Positions 48,149 through 60,409 are shown, numbered from the stretch's first letter. The stretch: DNA of 64,000 bases from Neospora caninum Liverpool (GCF_000208865.1 NC_018396.1:5264514-5328513); one strand, 5' to 3'. The notes: generated by a model not told the origin, from the sequence alone. Made by a program: numbers and translations.

Positions 48149-51100
48149 ACAGATGGATGTAGATAGATTGATAGACAGATCTGGTGCGTATGCTTCCGTG
48201 CCTGACCTTTCGTGTCACAGGAAAGATGGTGCGAGGTTTTTGTGTGAGTGGTGAAGCCTCTGTTTTTCGCGTCTTAAATACCTTTCTCGCGGTTTTATTT
48301 CTTTTCCGTCGGTTTTGCAGATGCCACACCTGCTCTTCTACGGGCCTCCAGGAACTGGAAAAACGTCGGCAGCTTTGGCCCTCGTTCGCGAGTTGTTTGG
48401 GTGAGAACGCCGTTTCGTTCTTCCTTTCTTGTTTTATCTCTTCCTGTTTCCCGTTTCTTCGTGTTTTGTTTCATCTCAAGTGAGGAATGCGCAGCTGCAA
48501 TTACAAATCTCCTTGCTGTCATGATTCCTGGGTGTTTTGTTCATCTCTCGATGCTTTCCTTGGCGATGCAAATTGCTAGGTGGTGAGACCATGGCGCTGT
48601 TATCTCTCTCTTGTCTTCTCTCTTCCTCTCTTTTCATCTCACCCTTTTCCTCTCTTTCTCTCCCGCTTCCTCTCTCTCCCGCTCCCTCTATCTCCCTCAT
48701 TCTCTCTCTCCTGCTCCCTCTATCGCCCTCTTCCTCTCTCTCCCTTCCTCTCTCTCCTCCCCTATCTCTTTCTCTTTTCCTCTCTCTCCCTCATTCTCTC
48801 TCTCCTGCTTCCTCTCTCTCCTGCTTCCTCTCTCTCCCGCTTCCTCTCTCTCCCTCATTCTCTCTCTCCCTTCCTCTCTCTCCCGCTTCCTCTATCTCCC
48901 TCATTCTCTCTCTCCTGCTCCCTCTATCTCCCTCTTCCTCTCTCTCCCTTCCTCTCTCTCCTCCCCTATCTCTTTCTCTTTTCCTCTCCCTCTCTCTCTC
49001 ACTGTCTTCCATCCCCTTGCCTTTTCCACTCTTCTTTCTCTGTCATCGTGTTGTCATTCTGGCTTCTTTTCCTCTCGGCCTTTTCGCAAAAGAAAATGCG
49101 ATTGGTTATCGTTGTCTTTCTGGCAGACGCGAAGAAGCGAAAAACCGCCTGCTGGAGTTGAATGCGTCAGACGATCGAGGCAAGCGGAAACCAAACGGGG
49201 TGTGCTTGGGCAGCGGAGAGACTGTCCGGAGAGGAGCGCCTATCAAACAGGACAGGAACAGTCGGGGCAAGAGGGAGAACGAGAGAAAGAGAACACTGGA
49301 GGGAAAGAGATAGAGGGAGGGAGAGGGGGGGAAGATGAGGGAGAAAAAGACTAAGACACAGAGAGAGAGGTGGCCTTCAAGGGCTAGCGAAGGAGAGTTT
49401 GTGGGGTGGCGGGGGGACGTCTTTGGATAGCGAGCGCGAAAACGATTGGAAAGGGACGGGATTCTCAGGACGAGAAAGGAGGTGTACGGACAGAGCACAG
49501 GGAAAGGTTAAGACCATGGCGAAGGGAGCCTCAGAGTTTCGCGTTTCAGTTAATAGTTTCTGTGTTTCTCTTCTGTGCTTCGCGGTGTTTTTGTAGGCAT
49601 CAAGGTAGTGAGAGAGCGAATCAAGCAGTACACAAAAACGAACATCGCAAAGGGGAAAATCAACCCCGAAACCGGCAGGTGAGCCTTCTGTCTCCGTGCG
49701 TTTGATCTCGCCTCTCCGTGTCGCACTGGACGGGCTTTTCATCCCTTCTTTTCTGCTGCGCGTTTTTTCTCTCCAGGGAAATGCCTGCGTGGAAAATTGT
49801 CATTCTCGACGAAGCCGACATGATGACGCAAGACGCCCAGTCGGCGTTGAGGAGAATCATGGAAGCTTTTTCTCGCACAACCCGCTTCATCATCATCTGC
49901 AACTACGTCCACAAGTTCGTCTCCTAACACCTCTTCTGTCTTCACGACTCTCGTCCGACTTCGTCTGTTCCTCGAGCGTTTTCTAGTTTTCCCCCCGCCT
50001 TTCTTCTTTTCGTTTCTCTCCATTTTCCTGTTTCTTCTAGATTCTTTTGTGTCGGAGTCTCGGCCGCCGCTGCGCTCTCCTCGTTCTATTCGCCCATCGT
50101 CCCTTCCCTTTGCTCTTTCGTTTCCGGCTCTCTTCTAGCATGCACTGCTCGATTCTTTCTTTCCTTTTTCACTCGTTTTGTCGAACGTCTCATTTGCGCG
50201 TTTTTCTCAGAATCATCGATCCCATCTTTTCGCGGTGTTCGCCCCATCGGTTTGAGCCTGTAAGCCGCCATGTCGCAGAGTTTTACTTCTCTCAAGAACA
50301 GAACAGTCAAGGCGAGAACACATGCAAAGGACCACATAGCCGTCGATATATCGATACGCTTCCGTTGGATCTCTCTATGCATCCACAAGCTTATTTCTCC
50401 ACGTATGCGTCTGTATATACCTTTATATATATATGCCTGTCGGTGTAACTCTCTACCTATATCTATCGCTGTCTTTTCGTTTACCGGTGTGATTATCCCT
50501 CTCAGGACATAATGGTATAACCATGTCTATATATGTTTCTCTAATGTGTATTTCTATATCTCCTTATTTCCCTCCTCTCTTCTCCTCTTTCCCTTCCCTT
50601 CTTCCCTGTCTTCGGCTTGTGGGGGCTCTGCTTTTCCTCCCTTTCTCTTCTCTTTCTCTCTCTTCCTTCTCTTTCTGTCTGTCTCTTCTCTTCCTCTTTC
50701 TTTCTTCCATTCTCACCGTCTCTCTTCTCTGCCTCACCGTCTCTCTCCTTCTTCCGTTCTCTTCCTCTTCGCCTTTCCTTCGCAGTTGTCTTCTCCTTCT
50801 TCCTTTCTTATCTTTCTTGTCTTCCGTTTCTTCTCGCTGGTTCGTCGCAGGTGGCCCGAGAGGCTCAGAAGGCGCGCATCCGCCACATCTGCGAGAGCGA
50901 AGGCCTGGCGGTGACTACAGGCGCCGTGGACGCTCTTCTTCGCATATCCCAGGGGGACTTGCGACGCGCTGTCACTCTTCTCCAGGTGCGCTCTGTCATT
51001 TTTCTGTCCTTCGTTTCCGCTTCTCTGCGTCAGCTTCGCGTGCCGTTTCTTCCCTGCTGACGGCTTTTCGGCACTTCCTCTCCAACGCTGTGTTTTCCAG

Positions 51101-54100
51101 TTTTGTGCAAGTTTCCCTCTTTGCCTCTCCGGTTCCCGCTTTCCGCGCCGCATGCACGAGGAGTTTTTCTCTCAATTCTGCGCTCCGGGTCGTCCGCTGC
51201 TTCGTTGATCTCCCTGCGGGTGGCAAGTGCGCGCGTCGCTTCTTCTCTTTTTCCTGTCCTTCCCGTTTCGTCACCTTCTTTTCACGCGTTTGCTTTTTCC
51301 TTTTGTGTCCCTTTCCCTTCGTGTTTTCTCCACGGTCTGCCTCTCGCGCGCGCGCTGTCCTGGGCGACGCTGCTCCTGGCCTCACACGCCAAACGCGAAA
51401 CGTCCGATCTTGTTTTCTTTCTTCCCTCCTTTCTTTCTCAGTCGGCCGCCAGCATCTACGACGACAACTTAACTGAAGATGCCATTCTTGAAGTCGCAGG
51501 CGTAGGAAAAAGAAAGCTAAACCACACCGGAAAACTTCAACGAACAAGCGTCATACCTATTATTTTCATTTCTGTCTTTCGCCTTCTCTCTATATATGAA
51601 GCTCTATGTATGTATCAAACTCAAACTCCATCTGTACATCTGCGTGGCGATGTGTACATATATTACTGCATGTAAATGCTATATGAGGGACAGATGCTCT
51701 TTCAGCAGGGGTCGCCCTCTGCCCTGTCTCTTCTGTTTGACCTTGCGCGTTCCAGATTCCTCTCGTGTTTCTCTTTGGCCTTACGTCTTCACATGTATGT
51801 GCGCAAATAGGCACATGCTTCCTCCGCCCATACTGTATTCACGCTACATACAAGTATAAATTTACATACATACATGCATACATACATACATACATATGGC
51901 TATATAGATATGCATGTCGGTATTTTTTGTTGAGGCGTGAAAGGAGACGTATGATGATACTCATGCATGTGTCGTTTGCCGATGCATGCGTTTGTCATTG
52001 TGCGCTGTCCCTCTCCTTCCTCTCTCTGTGTCTATCTCTACATACGCCGAAAGGCCAGGGATCCGTCGACTTCGCGCTAGGTGGTTACATGAAGAGATAT
52101 CCTGGCCGTTCACTTTCATTTCGTGCAACGGTTTTCCCACTCAAGATGGGACGGGTGTCTTTGTGTGACTGGTAAAGCGCGCGAAGGAGAGAAGAGCGTC
52201 GACAGGGCAATGAGAGGAGAGAGCACGGTAAACGGAAGAAATAAAAGAAGCGGAAGACATAAAACAAGCGGAAGAAATAAAAGAAGCGAAATGAATGAAA
52301 GAAGTGACAGGAATAAAAGAAGAGGAAGAAATGGGATCTTGTGCTTTTTCAGCAACCGCCGGCTCGCATCGTCACGGATTTTCTCCGCGCCTGCCAGGCC
52401 TCGCCGGATGCGGTATGTGAAGAAACAAAGCCAATATTTCTTTTAATTGAAAATTTTAAAACATCCTCCTTCTCTCACGTTCAATTTTCTCTGATCTAGC
52501 CGCACTGACTTGCACTTTCACATATGGCGAGAAAGACTGTCAGGAAGTGCACACAAAGAACAGTATATATATATATATATATATATATATGCGTATCGGT
52601 AATCTTACCAGAGCGAGAGTTATAAGCACAGCGGAAGATACATATATTAATGCTGACGCATGTATACATATATATATATATATATAGAGAGAGAGATATG
52701 GCGAGAGAGCATGTCAGTGTTTCTGTGGATGTGGAGACAGTTGTGTTGGCATGCTGGGTCGATTTGCTTTCGTGTGATTTGCTTGTCGACGCCGAAGAGT
52801 CGTCTTCGTTTCTGCATCTCTCTGTCTGATCAGCCGCCCTACCTCTTTTTAATCCGCATAGTCGTGCAAGGAAGTATGCTTCTATATGTATGTATATATG
52901 TAGAGAGAAAAGTGTGTATATCAATATATATGTATATTCGTCTGTGTATATCTACACGGTCATGTGTATAAATGCATGTTTGTCCGTGAGTATATGCGGG
53001 TTTCATTCTTCCGTGCTGTTTGTTCCATTTCTCGGTGTGTGGTGGGGATCCGGCGTTTCTCTGTTTCGCGAGCGTTCGCCTTTCGGCTTTCTCGGGTTTG
53101 GTTTCTGTTTGTCGAGGGAAGAAAACGCTGCATCCTCTCTTCTCTGTCGATGTATGCCAAACAGGCAAGCTCCGAAGTGGACAACGTTATCAGCCAGGGA
53201 TGGGACGTCTGCCTCCTCCTTCAGGAGGTAAGCCGTGCGAAGCGCATGAGAATAACGGAGAGCATGCGTCTGCGAAGTAAAACACCTCGCTTCGAAGCTG
53301 CCATGTCAACGCCTCTTTCTGTCGTGCATCATCTTGACAAAGACGGAAAGGAGAAAAACGAGAGAGGGTGACAGCTCATGATATAACGAGACGCGGTCGG
53401 CCAAAAGGGTGCAGGTGTGCGTCTCTCCCCATATATATATATATATATATATACATACATACATACATACATACATACATACATACATACATACATACAT
53501 GTTTATAGATACGGAGGTACAGAGTGTGGCGAGTGCATCACCGCAATGTGCATATTGGTGTGTGGAGTACATGTGGATTCCGGCAGGTGGAGAGGTAGCT
53601 GCAGCAGGACAAGAGGCGTTTTTAGGAAAAGATGCATGTGAGACACCCTGTATTCATGACGGGCGTGTGCCAGCCGTTCCAGAACATCTTGCGGTGTCTG
53701 GTCCTTTTCTTTTTCAGATGATTCGACAAGTCGTGATTTCGCCTCATCTGAAAGATCTGCAAAAGGCTCGCGTGGTGAACGACATTGCGCAGAAGGAGTA
53801 CGCAGTGTTTCAAGGTGAGTTTGGTCTCCGAGTTTTCTCTTTTTTTCCTGCTTCTTCTCAGCCGATTCGGTGACTCGGCTTTTTTCTCGGTCTCTGTGCG
53901 CTGACCGTTTGTTCTCCTAGTCAGTCGGCACTTTCCCTCGCCTCAAAACCCCAAGAGTCTCTTTCTCCTGCGATTTGCTTTAGCTTTCCCCCGTTTTGGT
54001 CTTCCCCAAAGTCTCGCTGGCCTGCGTTGCGTGCTGGCCACTTGCATCCGTCGCGGTTTTGGTCTGGGAAGTGGACTGCAAAACGCGTTTGACTGTTTCC

Positions 54101-54391
54101 GATGCAGCCTGTTTCCCGTTTCGTCGTGCGTACGCCCCGGCTTCTGTGTGGAGCCCCTCGCTGCGCATCGAAGGACTTCTCAAAGTTTTCCGCTGCTCTT
54201 CCGTCGGGGGTTTTTGATGACTTCTCGCTGCGAAGTGTGGAACGGCTTTCTTCAGAAAAAGGCCGCAAAACGAGGGGAACACCCTTGCCTTTCCCCGCTT
54301 TGCGAATGTCTCCGTTTCCGCAGGGGCGAGTCCGTACTTGCAGCTCCTCTCCCTGTCGCTGCGGATCCACGACTGCCTCGCTGCGCCGTGA
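46839..54391 (+). CDS. RFC4: Replication factor C subunit 4 (small clamp-loader subunit), 360 aa
   Basis: Thirteen exons: 46839-46957, 47596-47674, 48321-48400, 49127-49179, 49597-49678, 49777-49914, 50211-50259, 50851-50985, 51442-51501, 52353-52412, 53165-53227, 53718-53814 and 54324-54391 (1083 nt, all phases consistent). RFC boxes in order: PWVEKYRP; Walker A GPPGTGKT (residues 74-81); LNASDDRGI; Walker B LDEAD (148-152); [15 protein letters not shown] with the SRC arginine finger (191-193); GDLRRAV. The length matches human RFC4 (363 aa), and the wording around the P-loop and DEAD box is closer to RFC4 than RFC2. It loads PCNA onto DNA in the RFC pentamer in the nucleus. Intron 4 appears to use a GC donor (CGAG|GCAAGC) and intron 6 a GTTCGT donor. 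Exon 2 uses an AAG acceptor. Introns are far longer than exons and full of microsatellites. Confidence 0.93.
48102..48146. repeat. (CT)n-(TA)n compound microsatellite, RFC4 intron 2
   Basis: A run of CT repeats passes directly into about 28 bp of TA repeats, upstream of exon 3. Confidence 0.9.
48600..49015. repeat. CT-rich minisatellite, RFC4 intron 3
   Basis: About 415 bp of pyrimidine-only tandem units such as CCTCTCTCTCCC and CTCCCTCATTCTCTCTC on the plus strand, with longer blocks of about 190 bp appearing twice (near 48690 and 48890). It gives long low-complexity open frames of Ser, Leu and Pro in all three frames, which are not genes. Confidence 0.9.
51864..51898. repeat. (CATA)n microsatellite, RFC4 intron 9
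   Basis: ACAT tetranucleotide repeat of about 35 bp. Confidence 0.85.
52238..52333. repeat. A/G-rich 12-17-bp tandem repeat just before RFC4 exon 10
   Basis: Units resembling ATAAAAGAAGCGGAAGA recur about six times and end some 20 bases before the exon 10 acceptor (AG at 52351-52352). Confidence 0.75.
52564..52590. repeat. (TA)n microsatellite, RFC4 intron 10
   Basis: About 27 bp of alternating TA. A second TA run lies at 52667-52686 in the same intron. Confidence 0.9.
53431..53500. repeat. (TA)n-(CATA)n compound microsatellite, RFC4 intron 11
   Basis: About 22 bp of TA followed by about 48 bp of CATA tetranucleotides. Confidence 0.92.
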
Positions 54392-57219
54392 AAAACAAGA
54401 GGGACGACGAGGCGCACGCGCCCGATTAGAAAAAGAGAAGAACGAGCGGGGCGCGGCGATCCAAGAAGAGAGAGTGACGGGTGAAGCAGGTTCTACCGGC
54501 GGGAGGGAATGGCAAAGGCTGTGTAGCGCGCAAGGGAGCAAGCGTTTTGCCACGCTGTCTCGTTTTGGATGAAAAAAGGCAGTGGGCGGCGTGAGAGAAG
54601 GGAAAAGATAAAAGGTGAGATGTGGAAAGAGAGACAGTGTGAAGGTGTGGAGAGGCGGGGGGTCATTTCCAGCGGGGAGAAAGCTCTTGTTTGTTTGAGC
54701 TCGGCTCTCTCGCTAGTCCAGTTCCACGAAACATGCGAGAGTCGGGGACTGCACGGCGAAGGAAAAAAGGCTCGAGGGAATCAGCCTGTCGCGTGTTTGC
54801 GATACGAAGGGCGAATGGGGACTTGTTACTTCCACTTGTTTTCGACAGTCTTCTTGTCGTGAGTTCGCGCTTTTCTGTGGGTGTCTGATGGAATGCGCCG
54901 TCGCCGCGGTTCCCCCGACATTCAACTGTTTCCTCAGCTGGGAGAGGTTTGTGCTTTTCTACCGAAAAAGGGACCTCTCTGCCTGCCGCACTGGGGGCGC
55001 TCTTTGTGCGGTGTCGGCGCGCTTCGCCGCGCTCAACGCCTGACCGTTTACACGGTTCGAAACGTTCTGGAAATCGAGGCAGGCTTACTCCCAATAGAGG
55101 TTTGCGTTCTCTTTTCTCCCTGAAAAAAGCTCCGGTGGAGAGCCGCACACGGCCGTTTTTCCGTGACGCCGTCGCCTCTTTCTTTTCCCTCTCAAACTCC
55201 GCTATCAGCGTGTGTCTCTCTGCGCGTGCGCGCCTTTCCGGCACTCTCGCTTGCTTTCGCCAAAGCCGCTGTCTTCTCCACGCAAGGGGCTCGTCCGTTG
55301 TACTTTTGAGGCAGTTGCCATCCTCGGCCTGTTTCTCGTTTCAAGCCGCTCCATGCAAACCCCGGCGTCTGGGCATCGGGTGCAGAGAGGCGCGGCATCT
55401 CCACGCGCCTTGAAAAACCGCGCGAAAACGCACACGGGAGGTTCCCCGAGACGGATTTGCAGGGACGACAGTTCCCGTTTTCCCCAAAGGGTGGGCGGTA
55501 GACGTTGGCGAATCTCTAGTGTGATAACTGAGTGCGCTGCGAAATGGAGAGAGGACGCGCGGCGCATGGGCCCGTCTCACACACAATCCCCTTTGTGCTT
55601 GGTCGTCAGACCAAATATTCACGGATTCGGCAGCGGAACAGGCCTCCTCGGACTCCGGGAGATTCGAAAAACAAAACCCAGGAGTCGCGCTGGGGAATCC
55701 CCGTCAGCGAACCGAACCCTGCGCGCCTTCGTGGTGTGCGCGAAGCGTTTGGCGGTTTTAGAAAAGGTACAAGAACGTTCTTCAGGTGGGTACACGCAGC
55801 CAGTTGTGGCCCACCACGTGATTTCGGGCGATTTCGCGGCTCTCTGCATCGGATCTCCGACGCACTACCCAAGCGAGATGAGCCGGGAACGCGACAGGGA
55901 AGAAAGCAACACTCTGTCCGACCCTTCGTTCCGCCACGCCTCCTCCAGTCCCAGGTGCTGTTTCATGCGATCTCTCCAGCACAGAAAACACGTGGCGGGA
56001 GCTGGAAGGGACAGAATCCCTGTTTGTGGCCACAAACGCGTGAACCTCTGAGTGTTTTCCCGTCTTCAGAGGGTCACCGGTTTCGTTGTTGTCCAGCTGT
56101 GTCTCCCTCGATCTCTCTTTTCCCATTTTTCAGCAGATCCCGCCCCCTCTCGGTCTCGGGCGGCTATGTGTTTGTCCTACCTTTGGTGGAAAAACAGAAA
56201 AAGGGGGTATCTACCGGTCCTCGTTATCGAAAACTGGGGCATCGCCTGCAGAAAAAGTCGGAGTAGAAGCTTCGCGACTGCGCGTCCACTCTCGCGTTCC
56301 TGTTGACAGACTGATCGGTTGGTCTCGCGATTCGCAAACGCAAAAACTGAGAGCAGGCGCCTCTTGAAAGACGCCTCTCTGCGAGTGATTTCCTTCTCTT
56401 GCATCTTCCCTCCGCGTGCGTCCTTCTCTTTCTGCTCTGTTTGATCCGTCAAACAGTGCGGTCTATTCCAGCAGGTGTGGAATGTGCAGGGAAGTACGGG
56501 AGCCGGACGGGATTGCATCGCCGAGCGTCCCGAGGTCGGCCTCCTTCACAAATCTCCTACGTTTCTGCCGTCTTGTCTCGTGACTGGGCTGTCTTGTGGG
56601 ATCCATCGCTCGCTTCCGCGGTCTTGGTCTCTGCGCGGCGAGAAACAGCAGCTTTAAACTTCGCTACATCCGATCCCCCTGGGCGTGTTTTCTCTGTTTC
56701 GCACAGATTTTTGTGCCTTCGCCGCGTGGGTCGGTGTCTGTCTTCCTTTCTCTGAGCAAGTTGCGTCTCCATTTCGGAAAAGTCGCAGTTATGCCGCGTC
56801 GTCCTCTCGGGCCACGCTTTTGTGTGCCGGAACAGAACGCAGGGGGCCAGAGAAAACCCCGCCCGCCCCGAGTCAACGCCCGTCCAGCAGACCGTCTTTG
56901 CGTTGTTTTTTCGCACGAAAACCTAAAAGAACACCAACTCGAAGCTGGTGCATGCACATTTTTGTCTGGCGTGGCATTTCGCCGTTGAGTTTTGTGTTGC
57001 CAAGAGGTTCACACACTTTCCGGGTTCCGTCGCCGACTTCCGCACAGTCTTCGACCGACGTTTCGTTTCGCCTGTCTCCCAATCCGTTTGAGGCGCGTTT
57101 TTTTAGCGGCAGTCTCCGCGCGAGTTTTGTTTCCTTCTCGCCTTTCCTCTCCAGGCGAAACTCGTCGTTTTCCCGCGATTTTCGCGGTTGGATCTCTCGC
57201 CACTTTTCTGCCATCTCGC

Positions 57220-57262
57220 CGCCTGTCTCGTCGCCTGTCTCGTCGCCTGTCTCGTCGCCGGG
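57220..57262. repeat. 12-bp tandem repeat CGCCTGTCTCGT, PDX1 5' region
   Basis: Three and a half direct copies immediately upstream of the GTGTACATACAC motif and about 135 bases before the PDX1 start codon. Confidence 0.85.
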
Positions 57263-57273
57263 TCTCCTTGTCT

Positions 57274-57287
57274 GGTGTACATACACC
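57274..57287. repeat. GGTGTACATACACC near-palindrome, PDX1 5' region
   Basis: Same motif as at 46711-46726, with one mismatched pair at the centre; located about 110 bases before the PDX1 ATG. Confidence 0.8.
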
Positions 57288-57394
57288 CCGTTCCGTGCTC
57301 CGAGAACCGCTCCCGCGGTGTCTTTGTTCCCCTCTGAGGGCTGTCCTTCCTGATTTGCTCCTCTTCTCGCTTTTGTTTCTCAATCGTCTTCGCC

Positions 57395-60294
57395 ATGGAG
57401 CCAGCAGCGGCCTCGGCGGACTGCACCAAACGCGGCACGACCGCCACGAAGCTCGGGTTGGCCGAAATGCTCAAGGGTGGAGTCATCATGGATGTAAAGG
57501 ACGCCCAGCAGGCGCGCATTGCAGAGAAAGCGGGTAAAAGCCGAGAAACAAGGGAAAACAAGAAAACGGATGTGGCGTTGTCGCTGGAGAAATGATCCGC
57601 GATCCAGAACTGTACAATTCAATCGAATAAACAGAGACACTAAGGTACCTAGGATACTGAATAGGGCTCTCCTGTTAGCAGATACAACCAACCACGTTCG
57701 TAGTGATTGCTGTTTGAGTCACGGTATCGCCGCTCTCTCCGTGCTTTTGTGGAGGGGAAGGCGGGGAGGGAAGGTAACGTAGCAGCTGGATTCGTGCCCG
57801 GAACCGAGAAAAAGAGAGTTCTTAACTCTGAGGGACGGATGCTGAATGGGATGGGTAATGCAGGTATGGCTGTTGCACTACACGACACATACTATATTGT
57901 TGCACATTTTCATTTGGTATTATCCCTTGGAGCTATCTTAGCCCCGGAAACGAGGCGCAGCGGAGGGCGTCCTGAGAACGACGCTTTGTCGACTCGTGTC
58001 TCCGCGCGGTCTCGCACCTCCTGTCTCGACTGGCCTCCACCTTTAGTGCGGAGAAAAGCGATTTTGCCGTCTGAAGCAGGAGAAAAAAACCAAGTATAGC
58101 GCATCGAGCCGCGAATTTAAAAAACGCACAAGCGGCAAACCCTTTGGCGTGCAGGAAGGATCACGGCAGTCCAGCACACAGTTCGCAGTGTATGGACACC
58201 CCGGCTCGGGGGCATGTTCACGTCCACCCCGTGATGGCACTTGCAGTGTTGAGAACACAAACTGGTCTCTGTATTCGCACATGTGTGGAGGTGTTCTCCG
58301 GCTTCGAGGAGCACAGAGATCTGTCTTCAGCGCCGTCCACGCCGGGAGAGTTTCAGTGCACTGCCCAACTGCAGTGGACATACACCGCGTCTGAAGTTTT
58401 TCTGCCCTCCCATCGCGTTTCTTCCTTCGCAGGCGCATGTGCAGTCATGGCTCTCGAGAAGATCCCTGCAGATATTCGCCAATCTGGCGGCGTTGCTCGG
58501 ATGTCCGACCCAGCTCTGATCGAGGACATTATGAAAGTAGGCAGCTTCTCACTTTTCTAGCCCCTTCTTCGGTTCCTAAACTTCTTCTTTTCGTCTTCGT
58601 TTCGTCTTCTGTTCCGCTTCGCCTCTCTGCCTGCCCGTTCTCTTTTCCCGTTCCTGTGTCTCTTCTCTCTGCCAGTCTGTGTGCCGTCTCGCGCCTGCCT
58701 CTCGAAACGGCCTGTCGGGGGGCTGTGAAGCGCACATTTCCTTCTCTTTCCACTTCCTCTCTCCACTGTGCACCTTCTGCTGTCGCCAGGCTGTCTCAAT
58801 TCCCGTGATGGCCAAGTGCCGGATTGGGCACTTTGTGGAGGCGCAAGTCCTCGCGGCTGTCGGAGTGGATTTCATCGACGAGAGCGAAGTGCTGACCGTG
58901 GCTGACGAGGAGAACCACATCAACAAACACAAATTCCAAATCCCCTTCGTGTGCGGCTGCCGCAACCTCGGCGAGGCTCTCCGACGCGTTGCCGAGGGTG
59001 CCTCGATGATTCGGACCAAAGGTAAATGAAAAGGAAAAGAAGAGAAAAAAAGGAAAAGAAAAAAAGAAAAGAGAGACGCTTGGCCAGTCGAAACTCCTAG
59101 CCACTGTCTGCTCCTCTCGTTGGCGGTGAACCCACCAGAAGGCACGCCTCGGGTGTGCATACACCTGGCGAAGACCCCTGCGGTGTCTCGACACAAGATC
59201 CTTTGAAGGCGAAACAGAGCGCACCAAGCGGGAGGCTGAAAACAGGAAAACGGAAATAGCGGCGCGGACTGTACCACGTGCAGGGATCAAACACGCTCCT
59301 TTCTCTCTTCTCTTGTTTCTCTCGTTCTCTCTCCCGTTCCTCTCTTCTGTGTCTGCTCCTCCGATTCTTTCTCGCTCTCTGTCACTCCTCTGTCTTTTCC
59401 CTTCCTCCCCTCTATGGCGCTCTTCCTCTTTATGCTCTGCCCGTCTCTGTTGCCTTCCTGTCCTCTTCTCTCACGCGCGCGTTCCAGCTTTGGCTCTCAC
59501 GTCTTTTCTCTCCTCGTAGGCGAAGCAGGGACGGGGAACATCGTCGAGGCAGTGCGTCACATTCGCACGGTGAATCGCGAGATTGCGTTGCTGACGGCCC
59601 TCGAAGACGACGAAGTCTTCTCCTACGCGAAGCAGCTGCAGGCTCCTCTCGCGTTAGTGGAAGAGACGCGACGTCTCGGGCGCCTCCCCGTCGTGAACTT
59701 CGCAGCCGGCGGTGTAGCGACACCTGCGGATGCGGCCCTCTGCATGCAGTTGGGCGTCGACGGCGTTTTTGTTGGTTCCGGCATCTTCAAGTCTGCTTGC
59801 CCTGAAAAAACAGCCAGAGCGATTGTCGAGGTAATGCCCCGTGCGTCTCGTTCGATTAGCTGCCTCCTCGCTGCCGCGGGCATTGCATCTTTGTCTCCAC
59901 AATAAGACATCGAGACATGGCTTTCCGCTGCAGTCGCGCTCCAACGTCACACCGCTGTTTCGCCTAGCAGGCTGCAAGGCTGCCTCGCACGGCCTTCTCT
60001 GCCGCCCCCTTGTTAAGGATCCAGAGTGCTTCGTGGACGCTCAGAGGCGCTGCCGGGTGTCTTTTCTCTGGCTTCGGGCTGCCTTCGACTCCGCCCCTAA
60101 AAGCTTCATTTCTCTGTCTCGGATTCCTCTTTTTACCCTTCATTTCCGATTCGCAGGCCGTGACGCACTACCAGGACGCCGGGCGCCTCGCCGAAGTCTC
60201 CAGAAATCTGGGCGAGGCCATGGCAGGCCTCACGATGGATCGCATTGAGCGTTGGGCCGGAAGAGACACTTGTGAGACCAAACGGAGACACTGA
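57395..60294 (+). CDS. PDX1: Pyridoxal 5'-phosphate synthase, PdxS/SNZ subunit, 307 aa
   Basis: Five exons: 57395-57533, 58433-58536, 58790-59021, 59520-59830 and 60157-60294 (924 nt, phases consistent). PDX1 makes pyridoxal 5'-phosphate from ribose 5-phosphate, glyceraldehyde 3-phosphate and ammonia supplied by the glutaminase PDX2, in the cytosol, as a dodecamer. Catalytic residues are present: Asp33 in [13 protein letters not shown], Lys90 in [11 protein letters not shown] and Lys158 in MIRTKGEAGTGN. These match Bacillus PdxS Asp24, Lys81 and Lys149 with a constant offset of nine. The [13 protein letters not shown] and [15 protein letters not shown] blocks are also intact. The ATG is in a good context (CGCCATGG). 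Intron 1 (57534-58432) carries a mitochondrial cox1 fragment that does not disturb the coding sequence. Confidence 0.97.
57845..57942 (+). pseudogene. NUMT: nuclear copy of a mitochondrial cox1 fragment, inside PDX1 intron 1
   Basis: The plus strand reads [20 protein letters not shown] then LVLSLGAI, matching the HDTYYVVAHFHYVLS signature of cytochrome c oxidase subunit I that includes haem/copper-ligand histidines. Only about 30 codons are recognisable. The preceding 57595-57840 may also be mitochondrial in origin but I cannot identify it. The sense orientation matches PDX1. Confidence 0.9.
59151..59166. repeat. GGGTGTGCATACACCT near-palindrome, PDX1 intron 3
   Basis: Variant of the recurrent GTGTAC palindrome, with GC in place of AC/AT at the centre. 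Confidence 0.7.
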
Positions 60295-60352
60295 CAACAG
60301 AGGAAAACAGAAGGCAACCGGAAAACGCTCCTGACGCAGATGACAGACAATA

Positions 60353-60355
<3 letters not shown>

Positions 60356-60409
<54 letters not shown>
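60356..60409. repeat. (TA)n microsatellite downstream of PDX1
   Basis: About 54 bp of TA with one interruption, roughly 60 bases after the PDX1 stop codon. It is probably within or next to the 3' UTR. Confidence 0.92.

Larger units (their letters stand above)
54392..57394. other. Intergenic between RFC4 and PDX1
   Basis: About 3 kb: the RFC4 3' flank followed by the PDX1 promoter and 5' UTR. Many overlapping open frames appear on both strands (for example 55212-56051 plus, 54663-55244 minus), but none has a recognisable domain. A short tandem repeat of CGCCTGTCTCGT lies at 57220-57262 and a near-palindrome at 57274-57287, about 110-120 bases before the PDX1 ATG. Confidence 0.6.

Noticed and set aside
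48537..49354. Ser/Leu/Pro-rich open frames in all three plus frames
   Set aside because: These are translations of a CT minisatellite within RFC4 intron 3.
53431..53500. Regular CATA repeat resembling a repeat array
   Set aside because: It is a tetranucleotide microsatellite without spacers, so not a CRISPR array, and the genome is eukaryotic.
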